Shown here one piece after another: positions 26,359 through 34,362 of a stretch of 64,000 nt of DNA (position 1 is its first letter; each line of letters starts with the position of its first letter). The DNA is from Terriglobia bacterium (lineage in GTDB: Bacteria; Acidobacteriota; Terriglobia; Versatilivoradales; Versatilivoraceae). Position numbers and translations under genes: made by a program. The stretch lies in the NCBI GenBank assembly GCA_951813285.1, contig OX638355.1, forward strand, positions 2,995,136 through 3,059,135. The letters are read 5' to 3'. A model generated the notes under the pieces. The model saw nothing but the letters and a program-made list of their open reading frames with translations, made no database searches and had not been told where the DNA came from.

Positions 26359-26757
26359 TCACTCCGTGGCTCGCAACCGGCTCAAATGGCCGGGCCACTG
26401 GAGAAGCCGATGATCTGCGGTCACCAACTGGTGACCCTCCAGCGCGGTCGCGACGATCAGGCGGTCGGCCGGGTCACCGTGCATGTCCGGCAGAAGGCTT
26501 GCCCTGGCCGCGATCCCGCCATCGACGGGGATTTCGACCAGTCCCTGATCGAGCAGATCGCGGCGCCAGGCATCGATCCCAAGACTCAGATCAAGATGGC
26601 CTTTCTGGACCCGCATGCCGATTTCCCAGAAGGAAATGGCCGAAACGGCCACACTGCCTTCTTGCAACGCTCGCTCGAACAAGCGGCGAGCTCGGGGCCC
26701 CAGCCTCGGGTCGCCTTGCTCCTGCCACAACAGAACGTGAGTGTCGAGGAGTTTCAA
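26359..26757 (-). CDS. vapC: VapC-type PIN-domain toxin
   Basis: 132-residue PIN ribonuclease toxin. Acidic active-site residues are visible: D5 in MKLLDTHVLLW, E45 in ISFWEIGM, and D95/D98 in GDPADRLIVATA with D115 in LVTADHRLL. The start is TTG 26757, overlapping the TGA of the antitoxin gene by four bases, which matches the first conserved residues MKLLDTH; no ATG or GTG gives that N-terminus. VapC toxins cleave tRNA or rRNA. The pair sits at the outer border of the restriction island and may stabilise it. Confidence 0.92.
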   Translation of the reverse strand: MKLLDTHVLLWQEQGDPRLGPRARRLFERALQEGSVAVSAISFWEIGMRVQKGHLDLSLGIDAWRRDLLDQGLVEIPVDGGIAARASLLPDMHGDPADRLIVATALEGHQLVTADHRLLQWPGHLSRLRATE

Positions 26758-27035
26758 AACAGATCCTCTCCGCTGTCGTCAGTTGCCTCAAACCATTCCG
26801 CAGGCATCGGAGAGACGATGTCGCCAAGGATTCGAATTTTGTCGCGGTGGCGACCGAATAACATTTGCGGCTTGTTCCGGTAGGGCACGATCCGCGAGAC
26901 CGGACGCCCATTCTTGGTGATCACGATCTCGTTGCCGCTCTTCGCGACTTCGTCCATCAGCTTTAGGCACTTGGCCTTGAACTCGGACGCTTTGATGGTT
27001 TGGATACCTGCAGCTTTGCTACCGTCTTTTTCCAT
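26754..27035 (-). CDS. vapB: Phd/YefM-type antitoxin of the vapBC pair
   Basis: 93 residues. The Phd fold signature reads IKASEFKAKCLKLMDEVAKS followed by EIVITKNGRPVSRIVPY; the acidic C-terminal tail (AEWFEATDDSGEDLF) should wrap around the toxin. ATG 27035 has GAGAGGAA upstream. It overlaps the toxin gene by four bases. Its promoter carries a 16-bp palindrome (see 27068-27095), as expected for autorepression by the antitoxin. Confidence 0.9.
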   Translation of the reverse strand: MEKDGSKAAGIQTIKASEFKAKCLKLMDEVAKSGNEIVITKNGRPVSRIVPYRNKPQMLFGRHRDKIRILGDIVSPMPAEWFEATDDSGEDLF

Positions 27036-27067
27036 GGCATTCCTCTCAATAGGGGTAGAAGTCCATT

Positions 27068-27095
27068 ATTGTATCATGGTCATGACCATGGTCAA
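27068..27095 (-). promoter_or_regulatory. vapBC promoter with palindromic operator in the spacer
   Basis: On the minus strand TTGACC (27095-27090) and TACAAT (27073-27068) are spaced by 16 bases. The perfect palindrome CATGGTCATGACCATG (27075-27090) fills the spacer, so a bound antitoxin would block RNA polymerase. The antitoxin ATG is about 33 bases downstream of the -10. Confidence 0.7.
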
Positions 27096-27209
27096 ATAAG
27101 TACCATAAAGCTGTATCCTGGCTTTTTTTGTTTTCACTGCACCAGGGAACGCACTCTCGGCCCTACAGGTTGCCGGAGATGGTTCCCAGGTCCCGCCGGA
27201 GATCTTCTC

Positions 27210-30200
27210 TCAGTGGAAGTCCCGGCTCTTCAGGTGGAGTGATCCCTTTTCCAGCTCCGGCTTCCAGATTTTTCGGACCACCAGGTGGGTGACCCCTTCC
27301 GCCACCTGCAGATTCCCGGTGACCCCCATGCAGGAAAGCGTCTTGGCCAGCAGGGAATAGCGCTCGAAGGTCTGCTTCCAGATGACCAGGTTGACGAAGC
27401 CCGTCTCGTCTTCCAGGGTCATGAAGGTGACTCCGCCCGCGGTCCCCGGCCGCTGGCGGCAGATGACCATGCCGGCATAGCGGACCAGGCGGCCGTTCGG
27501 CATTCGGTTGAGTTGGCGCGCGGTGGGCAGCCCCTGGGCCTTCAGGGCGGGGCGCAGCGGTTTCAGGAGGTGGGCCCGGGAGCTGTGGCTGCTGGCCCGA
27601 TGGTCCCAGAGGATGGTCTCCAGCCCGCTCAGGGCGGGGAACCGGGGCAAGGGGTCGCGGCCGGCCAGGGGCAGCAGGGGCCGGGGTTCGGTGGTCAGTC
27701 CCTGAATCTGCCAAAGAGCCCCTCGACGGTCCAGACCCAAACACTCGAAGGCCCCGGCCTCGGCCAGGGCTTCCAGCTTGTCCTGGTGGAGCCGGCTCCG
27801 CCGGGCCAGGTCCGGAAGGTTGCGGAAGGGAGCCTGCCGGGCCGCTTCCGCCAGCCTGCGCCAGTCTTCCCGCCCCAGCCCCTTGACGTAGCGCAGCCCC
27901 ATGCGGACCGCGAACTGGGTGGATTCTTCCGGAGCTCCCTCAATTTCGACCAGGCTGCAGTCCCAGTGGCTGTCGAGAATGCTGACCGGACGCACCTCGA
28001 TTCCATGAATGCGGGCATCGTTGACGATGGTGGCAGCCGAGTAGAACCCCATCGGCTGGGCATTCAGCAGGGCGCAGACAAACTCGGCCGGGTAGTGGCA
28101 TTTGAGGTAGGCGGTGGCATAGGCGATATGGGCAAAGCTGGCGGCATGGCTCTCGGGGAAACCGTATTCGCCGAACCCACGGATCTGCTGGAAGACACGC
28201 TCGGCAAACTCGGGCTGAATCCCCTTGGCCACCATGCGGGTGACCAGCCGCTGCCGGTGCCGCTCGATCCGCCCTGAACGCCGCCAGGCCGCCATGTCCC
28301 GCCGCAGCTGGTCGGCCTCTCCGGGAGAGTAGTCGGCTGCCACCATGGCCAGTTGCATCACCTGTTCCTGGAACAGGGGGATGCCCAGGGTCTTCTTCAG
28401 GACGGGAATGAGGCTGGGGTGAGGGTACTGGACTTCCTCCTGGCCATTGCGCCGCCGCAGGTAGGGATGGACCATGCCGCCGGTGATGGGTCCGGGGCGC
28501 ACGATGCTGATCTCGATCACCAGGTCGTAGTAGTTGCGCGGCTTCAGGCGCCCCAACATGGCCATCTGGGCGCGGCTCTCGATCTGAAACACTCCCACCG
28601 TGTCGCTGCGGCAGATCATTTCAAAGGTCGAGGGGTCCCCCTTGGGCATGGTAGCCAGGGAAAGCTCCCGTTGCCGGTGCCGCTGCAGGAGATCGAAGCA
28701 GAGGTGCAGGTGGGTGAGGGCGCCCAGCCCCAGCAGGTCTACCTTGAACAGGCCGGCCTGGTCCACGTCTTCCTTGTCCCACTGAATGACCGTCCTGCCC
28801 GGCATGGAGGCGTTCTCGATCGGCACCAGGTCGTGGACGGGGCGATGACCCAGCAGAAAGCCCCCGGGATGAATGGAGAGGTGACGGGGAAAATCCTGAA
28901 TCTCTTCCACCAGAGAGGTCAGATGGAGCAGGGCCGGGTTCCGGGGATCGAGTCCGGCCTGCCGGATGAACTCGGCGTTGCAGTGATCGTGGGACACCAG
29001 CTTGGCCAGGCGGTCCAGGCTGGTGGCCGCAACCCCCAGCACCTTGCCCACCTCCCGGATGGCGGACCGACGCCGGTAACGGACCACGTTGGCCACCATG
29101 GCGGCGCGGTCGCGCCCGTACTTTTCGTAGACATGCCGGATCACCTCTTCCCGGCGGTCGTGCTCGATGTCCAGGTCGATATCCGGAGGCTCGGCCCTCT
29201 CCCTGGACAGAAAGCGCTCGAAGAGGAGGTCCACCTGGGTCGGGTCCACGCTGGTGATCCCCAGGGCGAAACAGACCGCCGAGTTGGCGGCCGACCCGCG
29301 GCCCTGGCAGAGGATGTGCCGGCGGCGGCAGTACTCCACGATCTCGTGCATGGTCAGGAAATAGCCTTCGTACTCCAGCTCCCGGATGAGATCGAGCTCC
29401 TTTCGCAGTTGTGGAATCAGGCCGTGGAACTTTTTGCCCAGGCGGCGGGCGGCTCCCTCGAAGGTCCGGTCCCTCAGGTGCTGGCTGGAGGTCTTTCCTT
29501 CCGGCAGAGACTCCAGTGGATAGCGGTAACGCAGTTCCTGCAGCGAAAAGGAACAGCGGGCGGCCACCTCCAGGGTCCGCCGGACCGACTCCGGATCGTC
29601 GTTGAAGAGACGGGCCAGCTCCTCGGGGCTCTTGAGGGCGTGCTGGTCGTTGGGACGGATGAGCCGGCCGGCCGTGGTCAGGGTGGCTCCTTCCCGGATG
29701 CAGGTCAGAACGTCCTGCAGGCGGCGCCGTTCGGGAACGTGATAGAGGATCTCCACGGCTGCCACGGTAGGGAGGCTGAACCGGCGCGCCAGCTTTCGCA
29801 ACTGAATCTCCGGCAGGATCTCCTCCGCCCGGCGGTGTCGGGCCAGCAGGATGTAGAGACGGTCTTCGAATGCCGCTTTGAACTGCCCCAGGAGGGGTTC
29901 GAAGGCAGCTTCCGGAGAAGCCCTGGGGTCGAGAGGGCCGATCCACAGGGCAAGCAAGCCGCGGCTGCAACCGCACACCGCCTGCCCGTTCAGACTGCAC
30001 TTTCCCTTGGAGGAACGCAGGTGCCCGTCGGTCAGCAGTCGGCAGAGGTTGCGGTAGCCTTCCTCGTCCCGGACCAGCAGCAGGATCTCTGCTCCCTCCC
30101 GGAGGCTGATCTGCGCCCCCGCGATCAGGTGGATGCCCTGTTGGCGAGCGCGGACATGGGCCCGGACCATCCCGTACACCCCGTGGCGGTCGGTGAGGGC

Positions 30201-30335
30201 CAGGGCGGGAATGCCCTTCTGCCGGCAGGCATCGACCACCTCTTCGGGATGGCTGGCTCCTTCCAGAAAGGAGTAGTTGCTCTTGCACCAGAGGGGAACG
30301 TAGGGTCGATTGGGAGCAGGGGCCGGTTCGGTCAT
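27210..30335 (-). CDS. dnaE2: Error-prone DNA polymerase III alpha subunit DnaE2
   Basis: 1,041-residue C-family polymerase for damage-induced mutagenesis. It has the N-terminal PHP domain (CKSNYSFLEGASHPEEVV, ALTDRHGVYGMVR), the palm motifs PPDIDLDIEH and QWDKEDVDQAG, RGSAANSAVCFALGIT, GGFLLGHRPVHDLVPIEN, and a C-terminal OB fold (MVICRQRPGTAGGVTFMTLED). Length and the RQRPGTA motif fit DnaE2 rather than replicative DnaE. It follows imuB by nine bases. Together with ImuA and ImuB it forms the inducible mutasome known from Caulobacter and Mycobacterium. Confidence 0.96.
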   Translation of the reverse strand: MTEPAPAPNRPYVPLWCKSNYSFLEGASHPEEVVDACRQKGIPALALTDRHGVYGMVRAHVRARQQGIHLIAGAQISLREGAEILLLVRDEEGYRNLCRLLTDGHLRSSKGKCSLNGQAVCGCSRGLLALWIGPLDPRASPEAAFEPLLGQFKAAFEDRLYILLARHRRAEEILPEIQLRKLARRFSLPTVAAVEILYHVPERRRLQDVLTCIREGATLTTAGRLIRPNDQHALKSPEELARLFNDDPESVRRTLEVAARCSFSLQELRYRYPLESLPEGKTSSQHLRDRTFEGAARRLGKKFHGLIPQLRKELDLIRELEYEGYFLTMHEIVEYCRRRHILCQGRGSAANSAVCFALGITSVDPTQVDLLFERFLSRERAEPPDIDLDIEHDRREEVIRHVYEKYGRDRAAMVANVVRYRRRSAIREVGKVLGVAATSLDRLAKLVSHDHCNAEFIRQAGLDPRNPALLHLTSLVEEIQDFPRHLSIHPGGFLLGHRPVHDLVPIENASMPGRTVIQWDKEDVDQAGLFKVDLLGLGALTHLHLCFDLLQRHRQRELSLATMPKGDPSTFEMICRSDTVGVFQIESRAQMAMLGRLKPRNYYDLVIEISIVRPGPITGGMVHPYLRRRNGQEEVQYPHPSLIPVLKKTLGIPLFQEQVMQLAMVAADYSPGEADQLRRDMAAWRRSGRIERHRQRLVTRMVAKGIQPEFAERVFQQIRGFGEYGFPESHAASFAHIAYATAYLKCHYPAEFVCALLNAQPMGFYSAATIVNDARIHGIEVRPVSILDSHWDCSLVEIEGAPEESTQFAVRMGLRYVKGLGREDWRRLAEAARQAPFRNLPDLARRSRLHQDKLEALAEAGAFECLGLDRRGALWQIQGLTTEPRPLLPLAGRDPLPRFPALSGLETILWDHRASSHSSRAHLLKPLRPALKAQGLPTARQLNRMPNGRLVRYAGMVICRQRPGTAGGVTFMTLEDETGFVNLVIWKQTFERYSLLAKTLSCMGVTGNLQVAEGVTHLVVRKIWKPELEKGSLHLKSRDFH

Positions 30336-30344
30336 GGTTTACGT

Positions 30345-31820
30345 TCACTCCACGCGGCCCTGGGAATACCAGCGACGTCCTTGTGGATCGTAATAGACCC
30401 AGAGCACCTCTCTCCGGTCGGTGTTGACGAATCGATAGTCTCTTCGAACCTCCCGATTCCACCATCCTCCACTGATCAGATACCCGAGCAGAGGCTCCAG
30501 GCCCGGCGGCCTCTTCCGGTCGAGAGGCTTGGGACGGGCATGGGCCCGGCGCACCAGGGGGCGGATGGGGCCCGGCCGGGGAGTGGCCGGAGTGAGTCCG
30601 TGGAGGGGGCGCCACTCCCAGCGGGCTTCGGGCAGATGTCCCGGTTTGAGCCGGGCCGAAAGCACCGAATCGGGCCCGAACTCGGCCCGCACCCGGGCCA
30701 GGGCCTGCAGGGCCGCTTCGGTATTGCGGCGCGGGTTGCGCTGCAGCAGATTCCGCGTCTCGGCGGAGACGCCGACGGCTTCCACCTCCAGGCGCAGTTC
30801 CAGCAGAGGAGCGCACAAGGAGACCCTCTCCAGGCGCAGCCGCACCAGGTCCAGCAAGACCGAAACTTCCAGGGTCGGCCGGGCCGGCTGGATGCGCTGG
30901 TGGTGACGGGTTCCGTTCTCCAGCCGAAGCTGCAACTGGAGAGCTGCCGCCGCCTGGTATCGTTCCGCTGCCGCCCTCAACAGGGGGTCCAGCAACTGCT
31001 TGATCCGGAAAAGCAGCCTCTGGGCATTAGGGTCGGGCTCGTTCAGGTCCATGCGGGAGCGGAGAGGCTGGGGGATGCTTTGGGGCTGGAGCGGCCGCGA
31101 CAGCTCGCCCGAGGCCAGACGATAGAGGTCGCGGGCCTGCTCGCCGAGGTGACGCTGGATGCCGGCTTCGGAAAGCCCCAGCAGGTCTTCCAGGGTGTGA
31201 ATCGCCAGCTTCTCCAGCCGGTCGCGCAGCCTGGGATCGAGTTGCAGATGCAGCAGGCTCACCCGGCGGCTTTGGGCCTGCTCGGCCTCGGGGGAGGGAA
31301 GCACCGTCACCAGCCTCTCTGCCTTGGCCAGGGCATAGCTGCCGAAACGGCTGAAGCCGATGACGATGCTGGCCGAAAATTCCAGCCGGGAGAGGTGGAG
31401 GTCAATCTGCCGGGCCCAGGCCTCGAGAGTTCCGTAGAGCTTGTCGAGTCCGCCGGCGTCGGCCCAGAAGATGCCGGGTTCATCCTCACAGGGCTCAACC
31501 CGGGGACTGAAGCGGTTCAGCAGTTGATGGACCTGCCGGACGGCCTCCCGGATTTCCCGCTCCGAAACGGTCCCGGCGCACAGGTCCCGGTCCAGCGAAA
31601 GGGCGGAGGCGTAGCGCATCCCCGACCGAATGCCGGCCCGACCGGCGGGGGCGTTCACCCACAGGAGGGGGCTTTGAGGCTTCTCTTGCTCTACTACGGC
31701 CACCGGCCGCTGCTTCCACTCCGGGTGTCTTCTCAGCAGGAGTTGCAGCGGCAGCGCCCGGATGTTAATGCAGCCCGTCCGGTCCGCGGCAGATCTCGGT
31801 ATGGCTCCAACCCGGTCCAT
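30345..31820 (-). CDS. imuB: ImuB, Y-family polymerase-like protein
   Basis: 491-residue relative of Y-family polymerases that acts as a hub linking DnaE2 and the beta clamp. The fold start is CINIRALPLQLLLRRHPEW, then VNAPAGRAGIRSGM and CEDEPGIFWADAGGLDKLYG. The catalytic acidic residues of true polymerases are not conserved (INIRAL in place of the first DxD strand), as expected for ImuB. Its ATG at 31820 lies 56 bases inside imuA; no later start exists before the conserved core, so the overlap is real. The C-terminal WNREVRRDYRFVNTDRREVL segment is typical of the family. Confidence 0.92.
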   Translation of the reverse strand: MDRVGAIPRSAADRTGCINIRALPLQLLLRRHPEWKQRPVAVVEQEKPQSPLLWVNAPAGRAGIRSGMRYASALSLDRDLCAGTVSEREIREAVRQVHQLLNRFSPRVEPCEDEPGIFWADAGGLDKLYGTLEAWARQIDLHLSRLEFSASIVIGFSRFGSYALAKAERLVTVLPSPEAEQAQSRRVSLLHLQLDPRLRDRLEKLAIHTLEDLLGLSEAGIQRHLGEQARDLYRLASGELSRPLQPQSIPQPLRSRMDLNEPDPNAQRLLFRIKQLLDPLLRAAAERYQAAAALQLQLRLENGTRHHQRIQPARPTLEVSVLLDLVRLRLERVSLCAPLLELRLEVEAVGVSAETRNLLQRNPRRNTEAALQALARVRAEFGPDSVLSARLKPGHLPEARWEWRPLHGLTPATPRPGPIRPLVRRAHARPKPLDRKRPPGLEPLLGYLISGGWWNREVRRDYRFVNTDRREVLWVYYDPQGRRWYSQGRVE

Positions 31821-32400
31821 GGCGTCTGTCCTTCAGGAATTCGATGTCGTACCGGAAGCGGTCGGCTCCCAGGCGCCGGCAGGAGGTTTGCCCTCTCAGA
31901 GAGACCAGCGATCCCAGCGAAGGAGCGTTCCGGGCTTTGGAAGTCAGGCAGAGAAGGGCGGTGTCGTGAGTCCGCGCCTGCTGGACCAGGCGTGCCTGCA
32001 GCGGGATGGAAATGGTGGGGTTGGCGTTCAGATCCATCACGATCAGGCCGAAGGCGCCCGACCTCAGGAGCCGGTCTGCCGAGCGCGCCGCCGCCTGGGC
32101 GCCAGGCACGCGAATCACCACCAGGGCGTTCAGGTCCACACCGTTGTCAGCGGCATCCGGGGGGAAAAAAGTGTCCGGCGTCGCTGCAATCCAGGCCACC
32201 GGCTCACCCTCCGTCTGCGCGTCCAGCACCAGGCGGAAGGCAGCCGTCAGCAGGCCGGATCCGGGAATGGAGGAAAGCTCGCACAGGCGTCCGGCCAACT
32301 GCATTCGCGACCAGAGGGGTGTTTCCCCTCGGGGTTCCGTTGCCGCTCCCTTGAGTCGAGACCGCAAGTCCCCCGCGATACTGGCCTGTAAAGCCGACAT
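31765..32400 (-). CDS. imuA: ImuA, RecA/SulA-like mutagenesis protein
   Basis: 211 residues. The sequence follows the RecA-like core of ImuA/SulA (LWSRMQLAGRLCELSSIPGSG, TAAFRLVLDAQ, PVAWIAATPDTFFPPD, GAFGLIVMDLNAN) but has no Walker A GKT, as is common for ImuA. It is the first gene of the imuA-imuB-dnaE2 cassette, with imuB starting inside its 3' end. A strong promoter with a central palindrome sits 64 bases upstream. Assignment leans on gene order as much as on sequence. Confidence 0.85.
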   Translation of the reverse strand: MSALQASIAGDLRSRLKGAATEPRGETPLWSRMQLAGRLCELSSIPGSGLLTAAFRLVLDAQTEGEPVAWIAATPDTFFPPDAADNGVDLNALVVIRVPGAQAAARSADRLLRSGAFGLIVMDLNANPTISIPLQARLVQQARTHDTALLCLTSKARNAPSLGSLVSLRGQTSCRRLGADRFRYDIEFLKDRRHGPGWSHTEICRGPDGLH

Positions 32401-32463
32401 GCATTCTCCCTGGGCTACCCCCCTGTACTTCAGCGGCAGCCGAAAAAGGGAACAAAAAGAGAA

Positions 32464-32492
32464 TATTTAACAGACACATGTCTGTATGTCAA
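32464..32492 (-). promoter_or_regulatory. imuA promoter with palindrome in the -35/-10 spacer (probable SOS-type operator)
   Basis: On the minus strand a perfect -35 TTGACA (32492-32487), a 17-base spacer and TAAATA (32469-32464) form a promoter. The spacer contains ACAGAC-ATGT-GTCTGT (32485-32470), six-base arms around four bases. Placement inside the promoter and in front of the mutasome cassette suggests binding by a LexA-like repressor. The arms differ from the best-known LexA boxes, so the regulator is inferred. Confidence 0.65.
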
Positions 32493-32520
32493 GTCTTATC
32501 TTGGTTGTCTTGTCTGGTTG

Positions 32521-33807
32521 TCAGGCTTGGGTCAAGCGGGCCAGGAGGTCGTAAAATCCGGGAAAGGAGACGGACACACAGTCGGCATTCTCGATCACCG
32601 TGGGTCCGCCGGCCACCAGGCCGGCGATGCTGAAAGCCATGGCGATGCGATGGTCGCCGTGAGAGTCAACCAGGCCTCCCCGCAACGATTGACGGCCCGG
32701 AATCGACATCCCGTCCGGGTACTCCTCTACCGCCACCCCCATCGCACGCAGGTTCTCCACAATGCTTTGAATCCGGTCGCTCTCCTTGACCCGCAGCTCC
32801 GCGGCGTCCCTGATGTGGATGCCCTCTTGAGTGCGGGGCGCCAGCACGGCCAGAATGGGAATCTCATCGATCAACTGCGGGATCAGTGCTCCGGACAAGC
32901 TCCCGCCGCGCAGATTGGAAGAGCGGATTCGAAGGTCGCCGGCCAGTTCCCCGTGGAGAAGGTATTCATCGATGACGTCGATAGCGGCGCCCATCCCGGT
33001 CAGAACGTCCACCAAGGCCCGGCGCCTCGGGTTCAACCCTACCCCCGGGACGAGTGTTTCCGAGTTCGGCAGCAGCAGAGTGGCTGCGATGAGGAAGGCG
33101 GCCGAGGAGATGTCTCCGGGAACGGCAGCCGCCTGCGCCAGGGGCTGCTGACCCCCTCGAATCTGCAATGCCCTCCCGGATGCCTGCAGATCGACGCCGA
33201 ATTGTCGAAGGGCTATTTCGGTATGATCGCGGCTGGCCAGCGGTTCGACCACGCGGGTCGTTCCGGAGGCGTAGAGTCCGGCCAGCAGGATGGCCGACTT
33301 CACCTGGGCGCTGGCCACGGGCATGGGGTAATCGATGGCCTGGAGGTCTCCGCCCCTGATGGAGAGGGGAGGCGTGTTGTCCGGGCCTGCCTGTATTTCG
33401 GCCCCCATTTGGGACAGGGGATCGATGATGCGCCGCATGGGGCGCCGCCTCAGGGAAGGGTCGCCTGAAATGGTTGTCGAGAAGTGCTGACCCGCCAAGA
33501 TGCCCGACAGCATTCGGAGGGTCGATCCGGAATTGCCGGCGTCCAGGAGGCGCTCGGAAGCTTCCAGGCCGCGAAGCCCGCGCCCCCTGATCACCACATG
33601 GCCCGGCTGCGGCGATTCAATGCCGACCCCGAGTTGCCGGAGGCAGCTCAAGGTGCTGGTACAGTCGGCGCTGGCGGAAAACCCCCGGATGACCGTTTCC
33701 CCTTTGGCGATTGCGCCCAGCATGGCCAGCCGGTGGGAGATCGATTTGTCGCCGGGAAGCTCCACTCGGCCCCGAATCCGGCTTGAGGGTCTGATGGTGA
33801 TTTTCAT
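32521..33807 (-). CDS. aroA: 3-phosphoshikimate 1-carboxyvinyltransferase (EPSP synthase)
   Basis: Sixth step of the shikimate pathway: transfers enolpyruvyl from PEP to shikimate-3-phosphate. 428 residues with LPGDKSISHRLAMLGAIA (substrate Lys/Ser), LDAGNSGSTLRMLSGILAG, GDPSLRRRPMRRI, SAQVKSAILLAGL, LIDEIPILAVLA, RVKESDRI and GDHRIAMAF. The NSGST-LRML form is the non-NAGTA type often associated with class II, glyphosate-tolerant enzymes; the kinetic class is an inference. Cytoplasmic. The start ATG 33807 has a weak ribosome site. No other aro gene is adjacent. Confidence 0.97.
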   Translation of the reverse strand: MKITIRPSSRIRGRVELPGDKSISHRLAMLGAIAKGETVIRGFSASADCTSTLSCLRQLGVGIESPQPGHVVIRGRGLRGLEASERLLDAGNSGSTLRMLSGILAGQHFSTTISGDPSLRRRPMRRIIDPLSQMGAEIQAGPDNTPPLSIRGGDLQAIDYPMPVASAQVKSAILLAGLYASGTTRVVEPLASRDHTEIALRQFGVDLQASGRALQIRGGQQPLAQAAAVPGDISSAAFLIAATLLLPNSETLVPGVGLNPRRRALVDVLTGMGAAIDVIDEYLLHGELAGDLRIRSSNLRGGSLSGALIPQLIDEIPILAVLAPRTQEGIHIRDAAELRVKESDRIQSIVENLRAMGVAVEEYPDGMSIPGRQSLRGGLVDSHGDHRIAMAFSIAGLVAGGPTVIENADCVSVSFPGFYDLLARLTQA

Positions 33808-34362
33808 CAGTGGTCAGCAGAGGGGTCCGGATTGTGGGAAGGGGTGAGACGGAAAGTGGGAAATTATACAGAACGGCCCGGAGCCGGTCAAAACGGCCTC
33901 CCCGGGGAAAAGAGTCATCCACAAAGGGGATCCGCCAAGAGCGCAAAGGGAAAAGAGTTATCCACGAAGGAACACGAAGAACGACGAAGGGCCACTAAGG
34001 CGCTGAGGTTAACCGCGGCGGGATACCAAGGTCGCGAAAGGATTATCGATTTCCGATGGTTTCACTCTCCTATGATCCGCACACCAGGGCGGGGGCTGGA
34101 CTTACAGGAATTATTCACATGGATGCACAGGATGCACAGGATTTGGATTCAGGAGTACGGCGTTCTGTAGTCCTGGGTATCCGCAAACCCGGAGCGGATC
34201 ATCGCCCGAGCCGGCTTCTCGTGCAGCAACCTCACGTTCTGTTAATCCTGTGCATCCTGTGCATCCATGTTAAAAAAATTCAGTTTACCTCGGCGTCCGA
34301 CTGGTTTATTTTTGCTCAATAACCAAGATGAACGAATCCAATTCAAGCGTTTCGGGGGCTGG
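33808..34362. other. 555-base intergenic region with repeats
   Basis: Separates divergent aroA and the GlnD-like gene. It holds a 26-bp perfect inverted repeat (listed separately) and a stretch at 33920-34010 with the repetitive AAAGAGTTATCCACGAAGGA-type text common in intergenic junk. Frames across it have no domain content. Promoters were not resolved. Confidence 0.45.
34117..34270. repeat. Inverted repeat, 26-bp perfect arms
   Basis: ACATGGATGCACAGGATGCA plus six more bases (34117-34142) is repeated exactly in inverse orientation at 34245-34270. Each arm is internally built from two GATGCACAG units. The 102 bases between have no gene. A shorter relative (GGATGCACAGGAT ... ATCCTGT) lies at 38486-38535, again between genes, so this is probably a dispersed intergenic repeat family. 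Confidence 0.75.

Noticed and set aside
28353-32354. A 1,333-residue open frame on the plus strand opposite dnaE2 and imuB
   Set aside because: It is the antisense of two well-recognised genes in a GC-rich genome, has no domain content or ribosome site, and disappears as coding when codon-position bias is considered.
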